A DNA stretch of 64,000 nt from Microbulbifer harenosus (GTDB lineage: Bacteria; Pseudomonadota; Gammaproteobacteria; Pseudomonadales; Cellvibrionaceae). Below the pieces are notes generated by a model. That model searched no databases. It saw only the letters and a list, made by a program, of their open reading frames with translations, and was not told the origin of the DNA. Where the stretch lies: NCBI RefSeq assembly GCF_005771435.1, contig NZ_VANI01000009.1:186001-250000 (forward strand). The letters run 5' to 3'. Position 1 is the stretch's first letter. Each line of letters starts with the position of its first letter. Positions 31,012 to 39,111 of this stretch are shown in pieces. A program made the position numbers and the translations under genes.

Positions 31012-31252
31012 CCGATTTCTTGAACTGCTATACGGCCGTACCCAATTGCCGATTTGTTCGTCAGTGGACAATACCCGGCTGGGCAGCCGTCAGCGTCTCC
31101 GGGCGGGTTGCCAATGCTCGTTCGTCCCTGTCGGCGGCTGCCGGGAGTCTGTGTCTGCCAAAAATTCCTGCGGCAGTGGTTACAATTGAAACCAATCTTA
31201 GTTACATTTGAAACCTGGTACAACCCGTTCCTCAGCAGGTGAATGAACCGCG
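31012..31252 (+). other. Long structured leader or small RNA ahead of marR
   Basis: No credible gene lies in this part of the 406-base gap between maiA and marR. The predicted transcript can form a perfect 8-bp stem (GGCAGCCG 31082-31089 with CGGCTGCC 31135-31142) around a GC-rich loop. Small frames here lack ribosome binding sites. There is no intrinsic terminator before marR, so a long 5' untranslated region is more likely than a free small RNA. The 3' part carries the direct repeats described at 31180. Confidence 0.4.
31180..31215 (+). promoter_or_regulatory. Direct-repeat operator candidate for the MarR regulator
   Basis: TTACAATTGAAACC (31180-31193) and TTACATTTGAAACC (31202-31215) differ at one base and are exactly 22 bp apart, two helical turns. 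They end 37 bases before the marR ATG. Placement and symmetry with the same DNA face suggest cooperative binding by a dimeric regulator, most simply MarR itself. Confidence 0.5.
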
Positions 31253-31786
31253 ATGACAACAGATAACACACGAAGCGATAGCGTAGATCCGGCAAGCGCC
31301 ATTGCGGACCCTATTGACGCTGTGCGTCCGGACGACCTGCGTCTGGAAAAATTTCTGCCTTACCGGCTGTCGGTACTTTCCAACCGAGTGAGCAACGCGA
31401 TTGCGGATGCCTACAGCGCGCGTTTTGACCTCACTATCCCTGCCTGGCGGGTGATGGCGATACTGGGGCGCTTTTCCAATCTCTCCGCCGCAGATCTGGT
31501 GGAGCAGACAGCGATGGATAAAGTGGCCATCAGTCGCGCCGTGTCGATCCTGATCAAGAACGATTACATCACCCGTAGCGAAGACCTCGCGGACCGCCGT
31601 CGCCAGGTGCTGAATCTGTCGGAGCTGGGGCGCGATGTGTACGAACGCATTGTGCCGCTTGCGCAACAGTATGAGAACGACCTGATGGGATCGCTCTCGA
31701 CCGATGAGCGCCAACAGCTCGACAGCATCATCGAAAAGCTGATGGCGCGCGCGCAGGACTGGGCCAACCGCGGCCTTATCGACTGA
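31253..31786 (+). CDS. MarR-family transcriptional regulator, 177 aa
   Basis: Winged-helix regulator: an N-terminal extension of ~30 acidic residues, dimerisation helix (LPYRLSVLSNRVSNAIADAY), recognition helix region AMDKVAISRAVSILIKNDYI and wing DLADRRRQVLNLSE with the conserved D-R-R of MarR proteins. It lies upstream of, and in line with, an aromatic aminotransferase (95-base gap) and near maiA, so regulation of tyrosine metabolism is plausible. Ligand is unknown. Two direct repeats in its leader are candidate autoregulatory sites. Confidence 0.9.
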   Translation: MTTDNTRSDSVDPASAIADPIDAVRPDDLRLEKFLPYRLSVLSNRVSNAIADAYSARFDLTIPAWRVMAILGRFSNLSAADLVEQTAMDKVAISRAVSILIKNDYITRSEDLADRRRQVLNLSELGRDVYERIVPLAQQYENDLMGSLSTDERQQLDSIIEKLMARAQDWANRGLID

Positions 31787-31880
31787 CCCGGGCTTTTGTT
31801 GCCCTGGCCATTCGCGCCCCCACCCAAATTGCAAGAGGTGCGCCCTCTGGACGCGCCAGTATGAATTATCAGGAGCTACC

Positions 31881-33077
31881 ATGTTCGATCACCTGACAAG
31901 CCTCCCCGCAGACCCGATTCTCGGCCTGCTGGCCACCTATCGTACCGATGAAAACCCCAACAAAATTGACCTGGGGGTGGGGGTATATAAGGACGAAGCG
32001 GGCCATACACCGGTGCTGCAGGCGGTGAAGGAAGCAGAGACGCGTCTGCTGCAAAGCGAAGAAACCAAATCCTATATTGGCCCGGCCGGTACCCCGGGGT
32101 TCAACAGCGCTATGCAGGAGCTGGTGTTGGGTGCGGGCCACCCCGCGCTGGTAGGCAATCGTGTGCGCTCTGCGCAGACGCCCGGTGGCTGCGGTGCACT
32201 GCGTGTGCTGGCAGAATTCACCAATCGCGCCAAGGCCGGCGCCACTATTTGGGTGAGCGATCCCACCTGGGCGAATCACGTTCCGCTACTTGGCAACGCG
32301 GGTTTGCAGATCAAGAGCTATCCGTATTACGACCGCGCTACCAGCAGTCTGCAGTTCGACGCCATGGTGGAAACCCTTAAGAATGTGGGCGAAGGCGATC
32401 TGGTATTGTTCCACGCTTGCTGCCACAACCCCTGCGGTGCGGACCTCTCCCGCGAGCAGTGGAAAGTACTGGCAGAAATGGCGCAGACACAGGGGTTCAC
32501 ACCTTTTGTGGATATGGCGTACCAGGGTTTTGGCGAGAGCCTCGATGCGGATGCCTATGGTCTTCGTCTGATGGCAGAGTCAGTACCGGAAATGCTTGTG
32601 GCAGCCTCATGCTCAAAAAATTTCGGCCTTTATCGCGAGCGTGTCGGTCTGGCAATGGTGATATACAGCGATGCCGCCGCAGCGGATCGTGGCCAGAGCC
32701 AGCTGCTGAATGTAGTGCGCGGCAATTACTCCATGCCACCCAACCACGGTGGCGCCGTTGTCGAGTCCATCCTGACCGATGCCAGTCTGCGCGCGAATTG
32801 GGAAGCGGAGCTCGCGGAAATGCGCGAGCGCATTAACGGCCTGCGCTCAGGGTTGGTCGAAAGTCTACAGGCCGCAGGGGCAGCAGGTGATTTCCGGTTT
32901 ATCCAGAACCAGAAGGGAATGTTCTCATTTCTGGGAATCAATCCAGAACAGGTGCAGAAACTGCAGCGGGATTATTCCATTTATATGGTAGATTCCAGCC
33001 GAATCAGTATCGCCGGTCTAAGCCAGAGCAACATGGCCTACTTCTGCCAGTCTGTTGCTGAAGTTCTGGAATCCTGA
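31881..33077 (+). CDS. Aromatic/aspartate aminotransferase (class I PLP), 398 aa
   Basis: Family I aminotransferase of the AspC/TyrB type, transferring amino groups between aromatic amino acids or aspartate and 2-oxoglutarate. MFDHLTSLPADPILGLL, KIDLGVGVYKDE, the HNPCG turn, the PLP lysine in SCSKNFGLYRERVG (about residue 245) and the C-terminal RISIAGLS with the carboxylate-binding arginine are in place. Length matches E. coli TyrB (397). Substrate preference between aspartate and aromatics cannot be read from sequence; the MarR and DAHP synthase neighbours favour aromatic. Confidence 0.92.
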   Translation: MFDHLTSLPADPILGLLATYRTDENPNKIDLGVGVYKDEAGHTPVLQAVKEAETRLLQSEETKSYIGPAGTPGFNSAMQELVLGAGHPALVGNRVRSAQTPGGCGALRVLAEFTNRAKAGATIWVSDPTWANHVPLLGNAGLQIKSYPYYDRATSSLQFDAMVETLKNVGEGDLVLFHACCHNPCGADLSREQWKVLAEMAQTQGFTPFVDMAYQGFGESLDADAYGLRLMAESVPEMLVAASCSKNFGLYRERVGLAMVIYSDAAAADRGQSQLLNVVRGNYSMPPNHGGAVVESILTDASLRANWEAELAEMRERINGLRSGLVESLQAAGAAGDFRFIQNQKGMFSFLGINPEQVQKLQRDYSIYMVDSSRISIAGLSQSNMAYFCQSVAEVLES

Positions 33078-33189
33078 CGCTGGATGTCGGCCGCGCCGCC
33101 GGCGCGGCCTGTTAAGCCCCCGTCAATAATTGAGCTGCGCGGCGGTTTCGCCGTGCAACACCTGCATATCGTTTGAAGTGAAACCGAAA

Positions 33190-34587
33190 ATGGAAGTTGA
33201 GGTAGATGCCCCTGTGTCCGAGCCTTTAGTCAAACCCTGGGATCCGGCGAGCTGGCGCAAGCTTGCCGCACACCAGCAGCCGAAATATCAATCCATATCC
33301 GAAGTCGAATCCGTCGAGCGTGAGCTCGCCAGCTATCCGCCGCTGGTTTTCGCCGCCGAGGCGCGCGAGCTACGCCGGCAGTTGGCGGAAGTCGCCCAAG
33401 GCAAGGCGTTTCTGCTGCAGGGTGGGGATTGCGCCGAGTCTTTTGCCGATTTCAATGCCAATCGAATTCGCGACACCTTCAAGGTGTTGTTGCAGATGGC
33501 GGTAGTGCTGACGTTTGCGGGTAATCTGCCGGTGGTGAAGGTTGCGCGCATGGCGGGACAGTATGCCAAACCCCGTTCTGCCGATATGGAAAATATCGGT
33601 GGGGTAGAGCTACCCAGTTATCGCGGCGACATCATCAACGGCATTGACTTTACCGCACAGGCGCGGGTGCCAGACCCGCGACGCATGTTGACGGCCTACA
33701 ACCAGTCCGCTGCCACGCTGAATCTGCTGCGTGCTTTTGCCCAGGGCGGGCTCGCAGATTTGCACCAGGTGCACGCCTGGAATCTGAGCTACCTGGAGAA
33801 TAATCCGCAGCGGGACCGCTATCTGCAACTGGCTGAGCGTTTGCAGGATGCGTTGGAGTTTATGGCAGTCTGTGGAATCAATTCCACCAATACTCCGGCC
33901 ATTCGCGAGACCACGTTGTTCACTTCGCACGAAGCACTGCTGTTGAACTACGAGCAGGCGCTGACTCGCACTGACAGCCTCACCGGCCGATGGTACGACT
34001 GCTCTGCGCATATGCTGTGGATCGGCGAGCGTACCCGCCAGCTTGACGCGGCACATGTGGAGTTCCTCGCGGGTGTGTGGAACCCGATCGGGGTCAAGGT
34101 CGGGCCGGGTATGGCCACGGATGAACTGATTCGGCTGATCGACCGCCTGAATCCGAACAACGAGCCCGGGCGTCTGACGCTTATCACCCGTATGGGGGCG
34201 AACACTTTGGGCGAAAAATTGCCGGCGCTGGTGCGCGCGGTAGAACGGGAAGGGCGTTCGGTGGTGTGGAGCACCGATCCGATGCACGGTAATACGGAGA
34301 AAGCATCGAGCGGCTACAAGACGCGAAACTTCGACAATATCCTGCGGGAAATTCGCGACTTCTTTGCGGTGCATCGCGCCGAGGGTAGCCATCCCGGCGG
34401 TATTCATCTGGAAATGACCGGCCAACACGTCACTGAGTGTACAGGCGGTGCCTGGAAAATTTCCGATGCGGATCTCGCCAGCTGCTATCGCACCCAGTGC
34501 GATCCCCGGTTAAATGCAGACCAGGTACTCGAACTGGCGTTCTGCGTTTCCGAGTTGCTGCGCGAGGGCCGCAACGGCGGCGTATAA
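33190..34587 (+). CDS. Class II 3-deoxy-7-phosphoheptulonate (DAHP) synthase, 465 aa
   Basis: First step of the shikimate pathway, condensing erythrose-4-phosphate with phosphoenolpyruvate. It is the plant/Mycobacterium-like class II type: [20 protein letters not shown] (metal Cys, about residue 80), [14 protein letters not shown] (about 120), DPMHGNT (about 365) and [18 protein letters not shown] (about 402). The usual start would be near MEVEVD at 33190; a GTG at 33178 and an upstream TTG are alternatives without a clear ribosome site. Positioned behind the aromatic aminotransferase with 112 bases between. Confidence 0.93.
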   Translation: MEVEVDAPVSEPLVKPWDPASWRKLAAHQQPKYQSISEVESVERELASYPPLVFAAEARELRRQLAEVAQGKAFLLQGGDCAESFADFNANRIRDTFKVLLQMAVVLTFAGNLPVVKVARMAGQYAKPRSADMENIGGVELPSYRGDIINGIDFTAQARVPDPRRMLTAYNQSAATLNLLRAFAQGGLADLHQVHAWNLSYLENNPQRDRYLQLAERLQDALEFMAVCGINSTNTPAIRETTLFTSHEALLLNYEQALTRTDSLTGRWYDCSAHMLWIGERTRQLDAAHVEFLAGVWNPIGVKVGPGMATDELIRLIDRLNPNNEPGRLTLITRMGANTLGEKLPALVRAVEREGRSVVWSTDPMHGNTEKASSGYKTRNFDNILREIRDFFAVHRAEGSHPGGIHLEMTGQHVTECTGGAWKISDADLASCYRTQCDPRLNADQVLELAFCVSELLREGRNGGV

Positions 34588-34680
34588 ACACTGAAAACCT
34601 GGCAGGGCATCGGTACGATGGCTTCAGGCTGAGCGTGCCGGATTGCCCGGCAACCCGAACTTTTTGAAAGGGAGAGTGCG

Positions 34681-35361
34681 ATGTATCAGTTATTTATCGG
34701 CAACAAGAATTATTCATCATGGTCGCTGCGCCCCTGGCTGCTGGCGACCCAACTGGATATTCCCTTCGAAGAGGAGCTTGTGCCGTTTGATGAAGGTGGC
34801 AGCTGGGGCAAGTTCCGCAGGTTTTCTCCCACCGGCCTGGTACCGTGCCTGGTGGATGGAGAGACCACCGTGTGGGATTCTCTCGCGATCGCGGAATATC
34901 TCTACGAGTCTTTCCCCCGTGTGTGGCCGCAGGACCGGCAGGCGAGGGCCTGGGCACGCAGTGCGGCGGCGGAAATGCACTCGGGATTTTCTGCATTGCG
35001 CAATCAGTGCAGTATGAACTGTGGTGTGACCGTGGCGCTGCATGAAGTAAGTACCGCTCTCCGCAAGGATCTCGACAGAATTGAGGAATTGTGGCTGCAG
35101 GGCTTGAGGCAATTCGGAGGTCCTTTCCTCGCAGGGGCTTCGTTTACCGCGGTGGATGCATTTTTCGCACCTGTAGCCATACGCTTGCGGGGCTATCAAC
35201 TCTCACTCGGGGATGAGGCCATGGCTTATTGCGAGCGCATACTGGCACTGCCGGGCCTGCAGGCCTGGATTGCCGACGCACTTCGTGAGACTTGGCGCGA
35301 GCATGATCACGAAGCCGAATTGGAAATGTACGGGTCGATTGTGGACGACCGCCGGGCCTGA
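34681..35361 (+). CDS. Glutathione S-transferase family protein, 226 aa
   Basis: Thioredoxin-like N-terminal domain with FIGNKNYSSWSLRPWLL (residues 5-21; the Ser/Tyr cluster provides the catalytic group), the cis-proline region TGLVPCLVDG and ESF-type glutathione contacts (WDSLAIAEYLYE), followed by an all-helical C-terminal domain (TAVDAFFAPVAIRL). Clean GGGAGAG ribosome site. Substrate unknown. A weak hairpin terminator follows at 35379. Confidence 0.9.
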   Translation: MYQLFIGNKNYSSWSLRPWLLATQLDIPFEEELVPFDEGGSWGKFRRFSPTGLVPCLVDGETTVWDSLAIAEYLYESFPRVWPQDRQARAWARSAAAEMHSGFSALRNQCSMNCGVTVALHEVSTALRKDLDRIEELWLQGLRQFGGPFLAGASFTAVDAFFAPVAIRLRGYQLSLGDEAMAYCERILALPGLQAWIADALRETWREHDHEAELEMYGSIVDDRRA

Positions 35362-35378
35362 TCAGAGCTTTTTTGTGT

Positions 35379-35400
35379 AACCGGGCTTAGGCCCGGTTTC
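35379..35400 (+). terminator. Terminator-like hairpin after the GST gene
   Basis: AACCGGGC, loop TTAG, GCCCGGTT then TC. The stem is sound but the T tract is short. The 260 bases from here to the M3 peptidase start hold no other feature that I can support. Confidence 0.5.
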
Positions 35401-35658
35401 TATGAGCAGGTTAAAAGTATTCACTTAATAAGCCGTTATCAAATTATGGAAATGGTTCCTCCCACAGACTTTTCTCCGCAAAGTTGGTCAGGAGCAGGGG
35501 GTTGTTCGGTGTGAAATTCGCTTCGCCATACAAAAACGCGGGCTGGTCGGTGCGTCATAGCGACATCTGCCGCCTCGGGGTACACTCGGGCCGGTCAGGA
35601 TTTTAACAATCTTAAAAATAGTCAAAGAAACTTCCAAAGATAGAAGAGGATCGAGTCG

Positions 35659-37881
35659 ATGCGTCAAACATTGATCGCGATGTCCATTGCCGCCGCACTC
35701 GCGGCCCTTGCGGGCTGCGGTAAAGATTCCGAACAGGCGCAGGTGGCCAAGCCATCGGAGCAAGCGGTGGCTTCCGCTGCGACTGCAGCCGATGCTGTCA
35801 ATGCTAATCCACTGTTAACGGAATGGGCCGGCCCTTATGGCGGCGTGCCGGCCTTCGACAAAATGAAGGTGGAAGACCTTAAGCCCGCGCTTGAGTACGC
35901 GATGGCGCAGAATCTTGCGGAAATTGAACAGATTGCCGGCAACCCGGATGCCGCCACCTTTGCCAATACCATTGAAGAGATGGAGCGCAGCGGCAAGGCG
36001 CTTGATCAGGTATTTACGTACTGGGGCATCTGGAGTGGCAACATGTCATCTCCTGAGTTCCGCGCTGTGCAGGCTGAGATGGCGCCTCAGCTCGCAGCGT
36101 TCAATTCCAAGATCATTCAAAACGATAAGCTGTTTCAGCGTGTGAAAACCGTTTTTGATACGCGCAATGAATCAGACCTGACGCCGGAGCAGAAGCGCGT
36201 GGTTGAACTGGTCTATGACGAGTTTGCCACCAACGGTGCCACCCTGACCGGTGAAGCCAAGGCGCGCTATGCGGAAATAAACGAGCGTCTTGCAGAACTG
36301 CACACCAGATTCGCCAATAATGTACTAGCGGATGAGGAGGGCTACGATATTTTCCTGCGCAGTGATCAGTTGAAGGGCCTGCCGGAATCTTTCGTCAAAG
36401 CGGCAGCTGCGCTGGCGGAGGAGAAGGGGCAGAAAGGCAAGTACGCGATCACCAATACCCGCTCGTCGATGGACCCGTTCCTTACCTATTCGGAAGACCG
36501 CGCGCTGCGCGAAACGGTGTGGCGTAATTACTACAGCCGTGGCGATAACGGTGGTGAACACGATAACAACGCGATCATTGCTGAGATTCTGCAGCTGCGC
36601 GATGAGCGTGTAGGTCTGCTGGGCTTTGATAACTACGCCGAGTGGCGCCTGCAGAACCGCATGGCCAAAACCCCGGAGAATGCCATTGAACTAATGGAGG
36701 CGGTGTGGCCGGCGGCGGTTGCCCGTGTACACGAAGAGGTGGCGGATATGCAGGCGGTTGCCGATGCGGAAAAGGCCGGCATCAAGATCGAACCCTGGGA
36801 CTATCGTTTCTATGCGGAAAAAGTACGCAAAGCGAAGTACGACCTGGATTCCGATGAGGTCAAGCAGTACCTGCAGCTGGATAAGCTGCGCGAGGGCATG
36901 TTCTATGTGGCCGGGGAACTCTTCAATTTCAGCTTTACCCCAGTGAAGGCGAGCTCTGTGCCGGTATACCACGAGGATGTGAAAGTTTGGGAAGTCAAAG
37001 ATAAGACGTCCGGCGAACACATCGGGCTGTGGTATCTCGATCCATTTGCCCGCGCCGGCAAACGCTCCGGTGCTTGGGCCAGTATGTACCGCGACCACAC
37101 GACCTTTGATGGCAAGGAAACGGTACTTGCTTCCAACAACTCCAACTTCATCAAAGGTGCACCGGGCGAGCCGGTATTGGTGAGCTGGGATGATGCGACC
37201 ACGTTCTTCCACGAGTTCGGTCACGCATTGCACTTCCTCGCGTCCAACGTCGCCTACCCGACGTTGAACAGCGGTGTGCGTGACTACACCGAGTTCCAGT
37301 CGCAGTTGCTGGAGCGCTGGTTGAGCACGGATCCGGTTATCGATAATTATCTTGTGCACTACAAAACGGGTGAACCGATTCCGGCGGAGTTGGTTGCAAA
37401 GATCAAGAAGGCCGCAAACTTCAACCAGGGTTTCAGCACTACCGAGTATCTGGCATCCGCACTGGTGGATATGAAGCTGCACACCACCGATCCGAAAGGT
37501 ATTGACCCGGATAAATTTGAGCGTGAAACACTCGACGCGCTGGGTATGCCGAGCGAACTGGTGATGCGCCACCGCACGCCTCAGTTCGGTCATATCTTTT
37601 CCGGTGAGGGTTATTCCGCCGGCTACTACGGTTATATGTGGGCGGACGTGCTGACCTCTGACGCGGCTGAAGCCTTTGCCGAGGCGAAGGGTGGTTTCTA
37701 CGACAAGGAAGTGGCGGGCAAGCTGGTGAAATACCTGTTCGCACCGCGCAATGCCATCGACCCGGCGGAAGCCTATCGTTTGTTCCGTGGCCGTGATGCG
37801 GGCATCGAGCCGCTGATGCGCGATCGCGGGTTCCCCGTCCCTGGTGAAAAGGCAGAAGCTACAGCCTCTGCGGGTGAATAA
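35659..37881 (+). CDS. M3-family oligopeptidase lipoprotein (Dcp-like), 740 aa
   Basis: Zinc metallopeptidase that trims peptides. The lipobox ALAGCG near residue 19 predicts a lipoprotein in the periplasm or outer membrane, unlike cytoplasmic OpdA/Dcp of E. coli. The M3 zinc site is HEFGHALH (about residues 518-525) with the third ligand Glu ~25 residues later (RDYTEFQSQLLERW). Total length, the YGYMWADVLTSDAAEAF region and the C-terminal LFRGRDAGIEPLMRDRG fit peptidyl-dipeptidase Dcp. Single gene with a very strong terminator behind it. Confidence 0.92.
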   Translation: MRQTLIAMSIAAALAALAGCGKDSEQAQVAKPSEQAVASAATAADAVNANPLLTEWAGPYGGVPAFDKMKVEDLKPALEYAMAQNLAEIEQIAGNPDAATFANTIEEMERSGKALDQVFTYWGIWSGNMSSPEFRAVQAEMAPQLAAFNSKIIQNDKLFQRVKTVFDTRNESDLTPEQKRVVELVYDEFATNGATLTGEAKARYAEINERLAELHTRFANNVLADEEGYDIFLRSDQLKGLPESFVKAAAALAEEKGQKGKYAITNTRSSMDPFLTYSEDRALRETVWRNYYSRGDNGGEHDNNAIIAEILQLRDERVGLLGFDNYAEWRLQNRMAKTPENAIELMEAVWPAAVARVHEEVADMQAVADAEKAGIKIEPWDYRFYAEKVRKAKYDLDSDEVKQYLQLDKLREGMFYVAGELFNFSFTPVKASSVPVYHEDVKVWEVKDKTSGEHIGLWYLDPFARAGKRSGAWASMYRDHTTFDGKETVLASNNSNFIKGAPGEPVLVSWDDATTFFHEFGHALHFLASNVAYPTLNSGVRDYTEFQSQLLERWLSTDPVIDNYLVHYKTGEPIPAELVAKIKKAANFNQGFSTTEYLASALVDMKLHTTDPKGIDPDKFERETLDALGMPSELVMRHRTPQFGHIFSGEGYSAGYYGYMWADVLTSDAAEAFAEAKGGFYDKEVAGKLVKYLFAPRNAIDPAEAYRLFRGRDAGIEPLMRDRGFPVPGEKAEATASAGE

Positions 37882-37901
37882 CCTGCGGGGCTGACCCGCT
37901 C

Positions 37902-37943
37902 AACAAAAAGGCCGCGATGCGCAAACATCGCGGCCTTTTTGTT
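37902..37943. terminator. Strong intrinsic terminator after the M3 peptidase
   Basis: 18-bp perfect arms (37902-37919 and 37926-37943) with core GGCCGCGATG and a six-base loop CGCAAA, flanked by A5 and T5 tracts. It is symmetrical and would work on both strands. Confidence 0.88.
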
Positions 37944-38003
37944 TTATCTCGGCAGTGCGCAAAAACTTCTACACTGAATGGAATCTTTGAAGGGGGCGGA
38001 AGC

Positions 38004-38210
38004 GTGTCAAAGTGGCTGATCATTCTTGGCTGTGCGCTGGTATTAGTCGGCGTGCTGCTGCATTTCTTTCCGAGCCTGTTCAGTTGGTTCGGGCGCCTTC
38101 CCGGTGATATTCGAATCGAATCCGAGCGCAGCCGGGTTTATTTTCCGATTACCTCAATGATCATTATCAGCGTGGTGTTGAGTGTACTGTTCAGCTTGTT
38201 TCGCCGCTGA
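38004..38210 (+). CDS. DUF2905 small membrane protein, 68 aa
   Basis: Two transmembrane helices (WLIILGCALVLVGVLLHFF, then ITSMIIISVVLSVLFSLF) flanking the conserved FGRLPGDIRIE loop are diagnostic of DUF2905. The GTG start at 38004 follows GGGGGCGGA. Longer frames from upstream run through the terminator hairpin and are not used. Function unknown. Its stop is one base from the end of the convergent Lrp-family gene. Confidence 0.82.
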   Translation: MSKWLIILGCALVLVGVLLHFFPSLFSWFGRLPGDIRIESERSRVYFPITSMIIISVVLSVLFSLFRR

Positions 38211-38211
38211 C

Positions 38212-38694
38212 TCATTTTTCCAGCAGCTGATCCAGTGGCAGTTCGGTTCTGTAGCGCACCTGTTTCAGTGAAAAGCTGCTCTTGATATGGTCGATACCGG
38301 GCAACTCGGTCAATTTCTTGTCAAGAAATTCCTGATAAGCATGCAGATTTGGCACCACCACGCGCAACAGGTAGTCAAAATCTCCGGTCATCAGATAGCA
38401 CTCCATTACCTCTGGCCACTGCGCAATGGTGGACTCAAAGTGCTGCAATTCTTTCTTTACCTGGTGATTCAGGGTTACCTGAATAAACACGCTCACCGGT
38501 AGGCCCACCATATCCGGTTCCAGCAAGGTGACGGCGCGCTTGATAAAGCCCTGTTCGTGCAGGTTTTTCACACGGCGGGAACAAGGGGAGGGAGACAGAC
38601 AGACCTTCTCCGCCAGCTCAATATTGGGAATGGTCGCGTCCTGCTGAAGAATTTCCAGAATGTGCTTGTCGATGGCGTCCAGCATATAGGCCAT
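38212..38694 (-). CDS. Lrp/AsnC-family transcriptional regulator, 160 aa
   Basis: N-terminal helix-turn-helix (LDAIDKHILEILQQDATIPN, SPSPCSRRVKNL) and C-terminal RAM effector domain (MECYLMTGDFDYLLRVVV) define the family. Divergently transcribed from indolepyruvate ferredoxin oxidoreductase across 417 bases, so control of that gene in response to an amino acid (aromatic or branched-chain) is plausible. It differs clearly from the second Lrp protein next to putA. Confidence 0.92.
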   Translation of the reverse strand: MAYMLDAIDKHILEILQQDATIPNIELAEKVCLSPSPCSRRVKNLHEQGFIKRAVTLLEPDMVGLPVSVFIQVTLNHQVKKELQHFESTIAQWPEVMECYLMTGDFDYLLRVVVPNLHAYQEFLDKKLTELPGIDHIKSSFSLKQVRYRTELPLDQLLEK

Positions 38695-39111
38695 AGGAGG
38701 GTCCTGGTGTTTCCGTCTGTTTTTGATCTAGGTGCAAATTAGGTGGCGCTGGTAGCGAATGCGACAGCTGCCACCGCGGACATTGTCTTGAAAAGCATAC
38801 TTCCCGTGACCGGATTGTTGAACTGGTTCAATCGGGAATCGCCAATTACCCGCGCTCGGGCAGGCACTGAAACCGGCGGTGGGACACAATTTGATAAAGA
38901 TTCTCAATAATTGTCCACGGCTTGTTGATTATTGCAGAAACCGGTAGAGAAGTGGTGAATTCTTTCCGTCTTGCTCGCGTTTTCTAGTGAATTTGGTATG
39001 ACCTGCTCGTCTTTCCGGTGATAGCGTACGGAAAACAACAAATTATCACCGGATTACGCCGACTTGCCCCCCTTTGCATCCGGCGCCGGAAACAGCGAGA
39101 AGGTCCCCACC
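38695..39111. other. Divergent regulatory region between the Lrp gene and the ferredoxin oxidoreductase gene
   Basis: No gene seen. A dyad CAATAAT (38905-38911) and ATTATTG (38938-38944), centres 33 bp apart, is a candidate Lrp-type operator. A 10-bp inverted repeat, TCCGGTGATA (39014-39023) with TATCACCGGA (39044-39053), lies in the predicted leader of the oxidoreductase. No clear consensus promoter could be fixed. Confidence 0.4.

Noticed and set aside
31004-31242. Three overlapping plus-strand frames of about 62 aa in the marR leader
   Set aside because: All lack ribosome sites and overlap each other; the DNA looks like structured leader.
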